NCBI GenBank assembly: GCA_023091665.1
Contig: JALJCQ010000028.1
Span: 434,001-498,000, forward strand
Direction of reading: 5' to 3'
DNA: 64,000 bases
Source of the DNA: Pythium myriotylum
Taxonomy: Eukaryota; Oomycota; Peronosporomycetes; Pythiales; Pythiaceae
The position numbers were made by a program, and so were the translations under genes. Shown one piece after another: positions 49,823 to 60,741 of the stretch. Numbering within the stretch: position 1 is the first letter of the stretch; each line of letters begins with the position of its first letter. The notes beneath the pieces are model-generated. The model had not been told where the DNA came from. It saw only the letters and a list, made by a program, of their open reading frames with translations, and searched no databases.

Positions 49823-52434
49823 TTGATAGAAACCAACAAAGGCCCGAGAACAATGGTGGTCAACGTCGGGACTGAATCGACTCAAGCTGGTGCAGGTCTG
49901 GACCCGAGCCAGATCGCCACGGCCGTTGTACTCACAGATCTACCAGAAGTCGGAGAACAAATACTCCCCGACATCTGCGGATCCAGCTCAGCCAACGTGC
50001 ACCCAGACCTCAACCCTCGCACTGGAGCCGGTTTTTTGCATCTCTACGGGTGGATGGGGATCCCCATGGTGCTAATTTTTCTCCTCTCCGCCGCCTGGAC
50101 CATCATGCTAGCTGTAATCCAGCAGATCCCAACAACCTATGCAAACTACCTCATGAACACTGGTGATCTGGACAGCGGTGACTTCTGGATCCTTCCACGT
50201 CCCGAGGAGCACATCGTCGTGCCTGCAATCGTTCTGCTTGCTCTCTTCGGTCTAGGTTACGTCAGCCTAGCGGTGCTGATGTTCTTCCCCGACAAGCTCA
50301 TGCCGACTTTACGGCACGGACAAAGCTGCAACCCTGAGTATCACAAGAACCGCCGGTCGCGCTGGCAGGTGTTCTCGATTTTGTCGATATGTAGGAAATC
50401 ACTCCGACCTGTCACCATGCAATCCTCGGAAGGTGAATTCGAGTCAAAGGTGCGTCCAGTGAAGAGCCGACGCAACACGATGACGGCTCCAACGGGTTTT
50501 TCGTGGGCTCGTGTTTTGTACGAGGTTACGTCTCCGCATGGTTTGATCCGCCACTATTACGTGAGTTATCCTAGGGCCTCGATGAACCTTGTGAGCGACT
50601 GACGCTAAATATTGGAGCAGAACCCCCTTCTCGATCTCCCAAAGCTGATATTCCAAACAACAACGCTGGCTACTTATCTTCACCACGGCTTCCCGATCAT
50701 TGTGATTTTCATCTACTCCTGCGCGTTGTACATCAACTGGCTGGTTTCCAGCTATCGTTATAAGCGCGTGCGGCCAGATCCACACTTCGTGATCGTCCGA
50801 ATTTTCTACAGGTACGTGGTTTCTGTGTACAAAAATTCACTGGCTAACAGGAACCACAGCTTGGACTTGTTCTTTGCTGTGTTTGCTCCTCTGGAGGTCC
50901 TAGTGTACGCTTACTTTACGTTCCAGTTCGACCGCGCTGCCTTTGCGACTCGTGTTGCCACACTCAATGCTGGATCTTTTGACCGCACTGCCCGACTTTT
51001 CGCTGACCCGACACAGGTCTCGCTCTTTCGCATCGCTTTCCACTACTTGCAATTCACAGACGCCCCGATGCTCCTCGTCAAGTGCGCCCTCAATGCGTTG
51101 TCAATTTTTAAGTGGTGGCGTGTGATCGTGCATCTCGTGGAGCATGCTAGAGTGGTTCCGCCAGTTGGTGCTTCCGTGATGCTCAGAGCTACGGAAAGTC
51201 AAAAACTGGCCAAAGTGCGGCGTCGCCAGTACTTCCAGAACCTTCTTATTGCCGCGACTTTCTTCGCGGCTGGTACCGCCGTCTTTATTCATTCGATTGT
51301 CGCAGTCACGAGCACGATGACAGTATGTGAGATCCATAAGCAGTGCAAAGTGATGAGCTATCAATGGAACGTCGGTGCCAAGCACTGCTCGTGCATTGTG
51401 TTCGTCGACCGCGACACGGCGCCCAAGACCATTGTCGAGTGGGAGAATCCTATCGACACGACTGCGAATCTAGCAGCTCTCGCGATGTCCGGCCACCTTG
51501 AGATAATCCAAATCGTGAACAGGCAGCTGCCAACGTTGCCCGAGCAGCTCCGAAAGTGCCACCACCTCAAAGAGGTCATCTTGATCTACACCAAGACGCT
51601 CTCCTTTCCCGATTGGGCCAAAGAGTTCACCAAAATGGAGTACCTGTATGTCTTGTTGCGTAAGCGGAGGGTAAAGACGGAGATTGACGCCAATTGCTTG
51701 ACCTTCTTTGTAGTCATATCCAGGGCGATCTCACTGCCAAGCAGCTCACGTATCTTCCACAAAATCTGTTTGTTGATATGACACATCTCATGTTCCTGCA
51801 TCTGGGGTCGCTCGTGAAGCTTCCGTACGTCCCGGACCTCTCGAGACTCAAGCGTCTCGAGTACCTGGGCTTGGGCATGCTGCACTCTGTGACAGAAGTC
51901 CCGAGTCTCCAGAACCTTATCAATTTACGTCGCGTGAGCATCATTGATGCGATCCGTCTCTATTCCTTGCCTCCAACGCACCATCTGAGGAAGCTCAAGA
52001 CTTTCGCATTGACGGCGCGTGAGCCCATGTGCTGCAATGGATATCTGACGGGGAAGTGCGACCTGACGGACTTCTCATGTCGCAATCGCACCGCATCCGG
52101 TGAGCCACTAGTAACGTGCACGACCAAGCGCGTGGACCCGCTCGATTACGAAGTCATCACGTCCACGAACGGCATCGTGTGCGAGAAGAACCTCACATTC
52201 GATCTCAAGGACGTGAAACCGACACTCGCAGCAACGGACATCGCATGTGGAGGCGTCTTGTACAAACAGTGCACCCTCAAAAGTGTTCAGGGTATGTGCT
52301 TCCCGACGCGCATGATGGCCATCTCGTGCCAGATCAACAAAAACTATATCGCGATGCGGCGTCTCCAGATCCAGCGCCGCGTCGGGGATAAGTGCGACCC
52401 CGCCGTAGAGCAATGGCTCGGCTGTACAGCGTAG
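49823..52434 (+). CDS. WLGC-LRR membrane protein 1
   Basis: Four exons, 49823-50560, 50621-50811, 50860-51645 and 51714-52434, giving 811 aa; introns of 60, 48 and 68 nt with GT..AG ends. A second in-frame ATG at 49853 is an alternative start. The N-terminal 65 residues are polar. About six hydrophobic segments follow (VLIFLLSAAWTIMLAVI; VPAIVLLALFGLGYVSLAVL; FPIIVIFIYSCALYINWLV; LDLFFAVFAPLEVLVYAYF; MLLVKCALNALSIFKW; LLIAATFFAAGTAVFIHSIV). Then come leucine-rich repeats (about 6-7 units, such as LMFLHLGSLVKLPYVPDLS), and finally a 14-plus-cysteine domain ending in WLGC. The layout suggests a surface receptor, but topology and ligand are unknown. Convergent with WLGC-LRR 2 (77 bp apart). Confidence 0.85.
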
Positions 52435-52511
52435 ATTGTGTTACGCCAAGTTTGCGTTGCGAACAATATCAAGGATTGATTGAGATCTTACTCGTTCTGT
52501 GGACAACTCTC

Positions 52512-54854
52512 CTAATCCTTGCAGCCAAGCCATTCCTCGATCGTTGGGTCACACGGATCGCCAACTTTTCGCTGGATTTGAAGGCGCCGCATCGCCTGAT
52601 AACTCGGGTTCACTTGGCAACCGATTGGTGTCAGTCGCGACGGGAAGCACATGCCTGTGATACCACGTAAGGAGCACTTGGCATACATCACGCCCCCGCA
52701 GGCTTCATCAATCGACGCGAAGGTCTGCTGAACCAATTTGAGATCGTACATGAGATTCTTTTCGCACACAAGTTCGCCTTTTTCAGCAAGTATGTCTTGG
52801 TCTTCCTGTGACATACGCGTAGTCGAGCAGACGACGGGGCGCTCACCTGAGGCCGTGCGATCCAAGCACGAGAAATCGGTGAGATCGCAAACTCCGGTGA
52901 TGAACCCATTGCAGCACACTGGCTCGCGGGCCGAGAGCGTCACCGTTTCTAGTTTGCGTAGGCCCGTGATTGATGGGAGCGAGTGAACCTGGATAGCGTC
53001 AACTATGTTGAGTTGCTCCAAGCTGATGAGGCCGTCGAAGCTCGGGAACTCCGTAACAGAACTGAGCACGGCGAGCGTTAGGTACTTCAAGCGCCGGAGG
53101 TGACTTAGCTCTGGGACAAATGGCACATCTACGAGTGCCCCCAAGTGGACAAAGAGAAGGTTGGGCATTCCACTGAAGAGACCAGCCGGAAGTGAGTCAA
53201 GCCTCTTGGGAGTGCGGTCTCCTTCAATGTGGCTGCAAGTTCAGAGAACACCGAGTCAAGCAGCGTGCGTACTATGACAGCAATGTGTACGTACAAATAT
53301 TTGAGCTTGGAGAACTCTTTTGTCCATTCTGGAATGATTTGGGTCTTTGTGTAGATCATGACCAGTTGTTCGAGCTGGTGACACCGACGTAGCTCGGTCG
53401 GAAGTGTCATAAGTTGGCGGTTAATGATCTGCACAATCTTCAGGTTCGCCGCCGCCGCGAGGGCAGTGAGACTGGTCGACGCATCAACTGGGTTTTGCCA
53501 CTCTGCGAACGTCGACATTCGAGTCTGTCGGTCTACAAACACGACACAAACACATCTTGTCGAGAGGACGTAACTCGACACTCGGCACTGCGAGAAAGGT
53601 TTGCAAGCGCGTTGCGTCGAGAGCACGGAGAATGTTGGATATAAAATGGAGCAAACACCGAGTATGACGAACACAACCCCAACAAGATGGCTCCGCCTAT
53701 GGTGAACATGAATCGACGGTTGTATGTCCACTCCTGTGCTGATTTGTGTTTGGGACTGGACTTTTGGATTGCTTCGATCGGTTGAGGACACGATCCGCCA
53801 CCATCGACGGATTGTCACGATATTGAGCCCGCCACGAATGACCAACGACCACCACGACGTGAACTGCAACGACTGAAATGCGATACGAAAAAGCGACACC
53901 TGCGTCGGGTCAGCAAATAAACGAGCCGTGCGATCAAATCCAGCGCTCGCGAGAGTCTCTGTGCGTGTTGCGAACTCGGCACGATTGAACTCGAAGTTGT
54001 AGCAAGCAAACACGAGCACTTGGAGCGGAGCCAGCACGGCGAAGAACAAGTCGAAGCTACAGACAACGCTCCGTCAGACGCAATGCCGGGATGAGGAGCG
54101 AGTGTTGCGAGTGACATCATACCAGTAGAAAACCCGCACGATGAGTGTGGTCGGACTAAACGCACGCTTGATGGTGCAGTAGCCAGCGATCATCCAGTTG
54201 CAGCAGAGCAGTGTCGAGTAGCTGAAGACGAGCGGTGTGGGGAAGCCTTGGTCGAGGTAGCTGAATAGCGTGATGGTCTGGAGCACGAGCTTTGGTAGAG
54301 ACTGGAGCGAACTCTAGTTCAGAGAAAACAATGTTTTAGTAAGTTTAGATATTCGGTAACTGGTTCTGGATTCGGCTTCATACGTCTTCTATTGTCTGGA
54401 GTTGTCTTCGAACGCGTTGGGCACTTGATAGCCTTGAGCCTAGGCTCTCCTGGGAGTTATATTGCTCCAACCGTCTCGTTGTCTCCGGGCCAACATGAGC
54501 GACAGAACCACTGCGGCGGAGTTCTCGACACAACACAAAGAGACCAAGTCCATAGTAACTGGCCGCGATTAGCACCAAAAGTACCACCGCGGGGGTGACA
54601 ATGGAGTTATCTCCACGCGCGAGGATCCAAAAATCGCCGAAGTCGAGCTCCGCCGTGTTCATAATATAGTTGGCCACTTGGGTTGGTATGAGCTGGATTG
54701 TGACGAGCAGCACGGTCCAAGAGCCAGCGAGGAAGAAAACAGAGGCCATCAGAACGACCATGGCGCCATGGATCGATACGCATCGTATGCGATCTTGCGT
54801 CCTAGCGATCCCAGTCAGCGTGACTTTAGCTGTGGGGAACACCGCAGCCATCAC
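52512..54854 (-). CDS. WLGC-LRR membrane protein 2
   Basis: Four exons in transcript order, 54854-54384, 54313-54123, 54056-53295 and 53232-52512, giving 714 aa; introns of 70, 66 and 62 nt. Exon 2 is 191 nt, as in all relatives. The N-terminus is shorter than in copies 1, 4 and 5 and lacks GFLHLYGW. Membrane segments include VVLMASVFFLAGSWTVLLVT and PAVVLLVLIAASYYGLGLFV. LRRs follow (LLFVHLGALVDVPFVPELSH), then the cysteine domain (VCCNGFITGVCDLTDFSCLD) and a terminal WLGCKD. A 519-bp stretch including exon 2, intron 2 and part of exon 3 is identical to copy 3. Confidence 0.85.
53797..54315 (-). repeat. 519-bp tract identical to 56387-56905
   Basis: Compared line by line with the partner tract with no mismatch, including the 66-nt intron. 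Flanking exon 3 and exon 1 sequence is strongly diverged. Confidence 0.95.
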
Positions 54855-55108
54855 GACTGGAGATTAGTCGCTCACGAGTCTAGCCCACTCGGCGACAACC
54901 TCAACTCGTCTTTGTTGTCCAGGTGATGTCATCACTTGACTATTCTTAGCGCGTCGACGGATGTCGAACCTATGAACTTTTGGAGTTTCTTGTAGGACAC
55001 ACATCACTCAATCACACAAGAAAGTCAATTGGACACCCTTCGAGCTTTGTGCGAGGATCAGGAATTAGGCTCGTAGCAAGGTAGCGTTTGATTTTGCTGG
55101 CATAGTTC

Positions 55109-57498
55109 TCACTCTTCACAACCGAGCCACTTCTCGACTAACGGGTCGCACGGATCGCCGACCGAGCGCCGGATCTGGAGGCGTCGCATTGCTTGGTAAC
55201 CCGGGTTCACTTGGCACGCTATCGGCGTCATCCGAGAGGGGAAGCACATACCTGTGAGGCCACGCAAAGAGCACTGCGCATACATTACGCCTCCACAAAT
55301 CGAGATCGACGCGGCCGTTGGCTGAACTTTTTGGAGATCAAACGTCAGATTCTTCTCGCACACGAGCCCCCCTTTCTTTTCAAGTACTGCATGGTCCTCA
55401 GATGCCATACGAGCGGTTGAGCACACAACTGGTCGTTCGCCAGAAGCCGTTCGATCCAAACACGAGAATGCTGATAGATCACACACCCCTGTGATAAACC
55501 CATTGCAGCAAACAGGTTCCCGAGCCGTCAGCGCAAATGCTCGCAGACTAGTGAGCCCCGCGAGCCTTGGGAGCGAGTGAACTTGGGTCATGTCTACGAT
55601 GTTCAGCTGCTCGAGGCTCGAGAGGCCGTCGAGATTTGGAAGCTCGTTGACTCCGTAGAGCGCGGCAAGTGTGAGATATTTTAGACGATGAAGGTGGTCG
55701 AGATCGGGCACAAATGGGACCTTGGTCAACGTTCCTAGGTGAAGAAAGAGAAGCTTTGGCATCTTTACGAAGAACTTAGCTGGTAGATCGAATAGTTTCT
55801 TTGGCGTGTGGTCTCCTTCAATGTGCCTACAAGATCGATACCCGGTGAGAAAGCTGGAGTCAACAAACGAATGTGCTGCTCACGCACAGGTACTTTAGTT
55901 CCGAGAACTCGTTTACCCACTCTGGAACGAACGTGATTTTCGAGTATATCAGAACGAGTTGTTCGAGTTGGTGGCACCGACGCAACTCCTTCGGTAGCGT
56001 TGGAAGCTGGCGATTTACGATCTGCACGATCTTCAGCTTACCAGCAGCTGCTAGCACCGCGAGTTGTGCTGACGCGTCGACTGGGTTCTCCCACTCGGAA
56101 AACGTCGATACTCGCGTCTCGCGGTCCACAAATACGACGCATGAGCACTGCTGTGACATCACATAGCTTGGCACCCGGCACTGAGTGAATGCTTTGCAAG
56201 CCAATCGAGCGGAGAGGGCAGATACGATCGAGCAGATTGTGAAAAAAATGCCTAGCACGATAAATGTGACCCCAACTACATGATTGCGACTGCAAAGGCA
56301 TCGCATCAAAGGGCGTGTGCTGCGCACTGTTGTTACAGTTGATGGACTGTTTCTGGGTAACCATTTCCCAGTCAACCAGACTACGTGCCACCATCGACGG
56401 ATTGTCACGATATTGAGCCCGCCACGAATGACCAACGACCACCACGACGTGAACTGCAACGACTGAAATGCGATACGAAAAAGCGACACCTGCGTCGGGT
56501 CAGCAAATAAACGAGCCGTGCGATCAAATCCAGCGCTCGCGAGAGTCTCTGTGCGTGTTGCGAACTCGGCACGATTGAACTCGAAGTTGTAGCAAGCAAA
56601 CACGAGCACTTGGAGCGGAGCCAGCACGGCGAAGAACAAGTCGAAGCTACAGACAACGCTCCGTCAGACGCAATGCCGGGATGAGGAGCGAGTGTTGCGA
56701 GTGACATCATACCAGTAGAAAACCCGCACGATGAGTGTGGTCGGACTAAACGCACGCTTGATGGTGCAGTAGCCAGCGATCATCCAGTTGCAGCAGAGCA
56801 GTGTCGAGTAGCTGAAGACGAGCGGTGTGGGGAAGCCTTGGTCGAGGTAGCTGAATAGCGTGATGGTCTGGAGCACGAGCTTTGGTAGAGACTGGAGCGA
56901 ACTCTGCGATAAATAGGGGTGAGACCTACCGGGCTGAAACAAATAAAATATTAGAAACTCTTACGTCTTCCATCTTCGCAAGTTGTCGACGAAGTCGTTG
57001 GGTACTTGAAATTCGTAGAACAGGGGCTTCTGGGGGTCTTTCTGGAGTTAAGTATGAATGAACGGCGGGATTTATGCGCGCCGTAGACCCACGACTGCAC
57101 AGCCCACGGTACACGACGACGATGCTGAGTCCGTAATAGCTGGCTGCGAGGAATACCAATAGTACCACAGCCGGGATGACAATGGAGTCATCTCCACGAG
57201 CCAGGATCCAAAAATCCCCGAAGTCGAGCTCAGCCGTGTTCATGATATAGTTGGCCACTTGAGTTGGCACGAGCTGGATTGCAATGAGCAGCGCGGTCCA
57301 GGAGCCTGCCAGCAAGAATGCGCAGGCCATGAGTGCGATTGTTGAGGTATGGATTATCAAGAAAAGTGCACGGTCGCGCTTTGTCGTATTCGGTGAGGCC
57401 ACAATGGCTGGTGCGGCCGTGATCATCTTGGCCGTTCTTGTCGATTCGTGACCAATTCCACTTGTTCGCAATTGAGAAACTGTCTGTCCCAGTGGCAC
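55109..57498 (-). CDS. WLGC-LRR membrane protein 3
   Basis: Four exons in transcript order, 57498-56965, 56903-56713, 56646-55888 and 55826-55109, giving 733 aa; introns of 61, 66 and 61 nt. The start may instead be the ATG at 57426 (MITAAPAIVASPN). Membrane segments as in copy 2 (LMACAFLLAGSWTALLIAIQ; VVLLVFLAASYYGLSIVVVY). LRRs include LLFLHLGTLTKVPFVPDLDH. The cysteine domain starts VCCNGFITGVCDLSAFSCLD and ends WLGCEE. It is the closest relative of copy 2 and head-to-tail with it on the minus strand. Exon 2 and neighbouring sequence are identical to copy 2. Confidence 0.85.
56387..56905 (-). repeat. 519-bp tract identical to 53797-54315
   Basis: Partner of the tract in WLGC-LRR 2, at a constant offset of 2590 bp. 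Confidence 0.95.
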
Positions 57499-57645
57499 TT
57501 TAATTGCAGGATCAACGCGCTATTCTTACCACAAGGACATTTACTGGACCAAACCATATCTGATTTCCTTCGTCAGTCGATATCGTTGAGCATGTGTTTC
57601 ATATTTAACCAGTTATTGTCAGCATCCACTCCTCGAGGCTCACTA

Positions 57646-60116
57646 TCACGCTGTACATCCGAGCCACGCTTCAACAGCTGGGATGCACCGATCCCCAATA
57701 CCTTTCGCGATCTGGAGGCTGCGCATGTTTTGATAGTTCTTGTTCAGCTGGCAGGAAACAGGCTGCATGCGTGCCGGGTAGCACATGCCAACAGCACCAT
57801 TCAGCGAACACTGCTTGTACATGACGCCCCCGCACGCGACGTCGACAGTTGCAAGCTTGGGGCGCACATCCTTGAGATCAAACGTGAGGTTCTTTTCGCA
57901 CACGACTCCGTCCGTATCCATGAGTACATTGAGATCCGCTTCTCCAATCCTTTCAGTCGTACACTGCACGAGTGGCTCACCCGATGCTGTTCGGTTACGA
58001 CAAGAAAAGTCATTCAGGTTGCAGTTTCCGGTGACGAAGCCATTGCAACACACGGGATCGCGATTGGCGAGGGCAAAAGTTTTGAGCTTGTGAAGTTGGT
58101 GGGTAGGTGGGAGGGAGTACACTTGAATTGCATCGATTATGTTGAGCCGTCTTAGATTCACGAGGGTGTCGAGACTCGGGATGTGGGTGATCGAGTGCAG
58201 CATGGCCATGACTAGATACTCGAGCTGACGCAGCTTCGAGAGATCAGGCACATACGGCAGCTTCACAAGACAGCCGAGGTGGAGGAATAAAAGTTGGGGC
58301 ATCTCAGAGAATAAATCAGTCGGCATGTACGTAAGCTGCTTTGATGTGAGGTCCCCCTCGATGTGACTATGGTGCAGAGTTAAGAGTTAGAACAGCAAGT
58401 AAATCCAATAAGAGCGTCGACGTACAGATACTCGAGATGATGAAACTCCTTTGCCCAGTCAGGGATAAGCAGCGTCTTCGTATAGATCAAAACCAGTTGT
58501 TCGAGATGCCGACAGTTGCGCAGCTCATCCGGAAGAGTCGGCAACTGACGATTTATAATCTGCACGATCTGCAGATGACCCGTCGTCGCCAAAGATGCGA
58601 GATTCGCCGTCGTATCCACTGGGGTTTCCCACTCCGCAATCGTTTTAGGTCCAGTGTTGCGGTCAACAAAGACAATACACGAGCAATGCGTCGCCCGAAC
58701 ATTCCACCGGTAACTCGGAACCTTACACTGAGAGTACGACCCACACACGTGCTTCGAACTCACCACCGCGACGATCGAGTGGATGAATACAGCCACACCG
58801 GCACAAAAAAACAAACTCGCGATCAACCAGTTCTGCACCTGCTGGCGGCGACGCACTTTACCGATCTTCAGACGCTCCGCAGATCCAAAGTCCTTCGAGT
58901 TGCGCTTCGGTGGGTGTGTGCGAGCGTGCTCAACGAGGTGAAAGATGGCTCGTCCCCACTTGAAGATCGAGAGTACGTTGAGCGCACATTTTATGAAAAG
59001 ACTGGATGGAGTCGTGAACTGTAGATAGTGAAATGCGATGCGAAAGAGTGTGACCTGTGTGGGGTCAGCGAAAAGACGGGCTGTACGATCGAAGGAACTT
59101 GGTGGCAACGTAGCGACGCGTGTAGCAAAGATATCACGAGCGAAGTGGAATGAGTAGTAGGCGTAAACCATCACTTCAAGTGGCGCAAAGACCGCAAAGA
59201 AGAGATCAAAGCTGAATAAACACATCGAATTAGAGCTATGAACAAATCCATCCAAGAGAGATATCATACCTATAAAAGATCCGCACAATCACAAATTTTG
59301 GATCTGGACGCTCACGCTGGTAGCGATAGCTCGATATCATCCAGTTGATAAAGAGCAAACACGAGTATATGGCTATCACAGCGACCGGAAAACCATTGTG
59401 AAGATACGTGAACAGGGTAACAGTCTGGAATATCAGTTTTGGAAGATCCAACATGGGGTTCTGTGGTAAATGAACAAACCACACGGTCAAATGTCACTCA
59501 GAGCGGCAACCGAACCAAAAATGTTGGTACGCACGTAATAATGACGAATAATTCCAAACGGTGAGTGGACTTCGTACATCACGCGCTCCCACGAGAGGCC
59601 GGTTGGCACAGTCATACTATTGCGGGACTTTCTGGGTCGCTGAACGGTTGTATAGGCTGGTGAGTTGCCTTCGCGCGGAAATATGCTTGAGTCAGCAGTA
59701 GCTTCCCCCGTTCGTTTGCTTTTAGCTTCGGGCAACGGCGGTGTGTGTGCGGCACCGAAGGGGGAGACGATTTGCTTTTGCCAGATGGTTTTCATCAGTT
59801 TATCTGGATAGAACATCAATGCCACGAGCCCTAAATAACCGAACGCGAAAAGAGCAAGCAACACGATTGCTGGAATGGCGATACTGTCGTTCGGTCTCGG
59901 CAGTAGCCAGAAGTCTCCATGGTCAAGGTCCTGCGTACTCATAAGCCAATTTGCCACAGACGTCGGAATGAGCTGGATTACCGCCAGCGCGATGGTCCAC
60001 CCAGCGGACAATAGAAAGATCACCACCATAGGGGGTCCCAGCCATCCATAGAGATGCAGAAAGCCTGATCGAGATCGAGGATTCAATGATTCGGCCGTCG
60101 TTCCAGCTCGAGGCAT
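57646..60116 (-). CDS. WLGC-LRR membrane protein 4 (possible N-terminal frameshift)
   Basis: Four exons in transcript order, 60116-59535, 59460-59270, 59211-58426 and 58366-57646, giving 759 aa; introns of 74, 58 and 59 nt. The frame used here begins MPRAGTTAESLNPRSRSGFL. The family-like N-terminus (MSCPEDRGQVDEGPDVNPEQ, start 60231; TAVVSTDLPP) lies in a different frame just upstream, so one base has probably been gained or lost near 60116-60150. The rest is intact: membrane segments, LRRs (LLFLHLGCLVKLPYVPDLSK), cysteine domain, end WLGCTA. It shares a 365-bp identical tract with copy 5. Confidence 0.82.
58666..59030 (-). repeat. 365-bp tract identical to 61768-62132
   Basis: Within exon 3 of WLGC-LRR 4. 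No mismatch to the partner over the whole length; sequence on both sides is diverged. Confidence 0.94.
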
Positions 60117-60231
60117 TAAAGATGTGCTTGCTTTGAGGTGGGAGATCCGTGGACACTACAGCCGTGAGGATTTGCTCAGGGTTCACATCGGGGCCTTCAT
60201 CAACCTGTCCACGGTCTTCAGGGCATGACAT
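60117..60231 (-). pseudogene. Out-of-frame N-terminal segment of WLGC-LRR 4
   Basis: Begins MSCPEDRGQVDEGPDVNPEQ and includes ILTAVVSTDLPPQSK, which aligns with the N-termini of copies 1 (ATAVVLTDLPEVG) and 5 (LAAVVSTDIPSND). It is one base out of register with the rest of exon 1. Confidence 0.6.
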
Positions 60232-60741
60232 CACTTCGGTCGCACCCATCATGCGCTGAAGTTCAAGAACTTCGTGTGTGCCGCGAACGATTATTTTGGT
60301 TGTGATGAAGAAATCGATCGAATCCCGTGAGAAGCACAGTGGCGACAAGAAGTGCCAAATTTATCGACGGAGATCTTGCGCTGTGGAGACGGTGAGAGAT
60401 TGGACGACTGTTCTGCCGGGATCCCAGGGTCATGAGCAAGATACGAAGTTGGGATCAACCGACTCCATGTTGTGATGCTATGACGATTAGGTTTGCGTCT
60501 TGCGACCATTGGGTTGCTGGAGTTGCCGTAACTGAAAGTGACTGTTCACAGCGTTGAATTTGGCTCGAGTACGAGGATTTGAGCCACCCTGGAATCTCAA
60601 AGTAAAGTAACAGAGGGCTCGAGATCAAAGCTATGGCTCGATTGGCGGATTGCACGACGAGCGGTGACACCTCAGGTAAAAACGGTTTAACCAAGAAAAG
60701 ATAGACTCACGATTGAGCCTTGGACTTGGCTATGTTGGCAC
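60232..60741. other. Intergenic region between WLGC-LRR 4 and 5
   Basis: 510 bp. It contains an upstream extension of the copy 4 N-terminal frame to 60348 and otherwise no recognisable gene. Confidence 0.45.

Noticed and set aside
53192..53392. Plus-strand frame across WLGC-LRR 2
   Set aside because: Lies over the exon 3/exon 4 splice junction of the minus-strand gene and has no motif.
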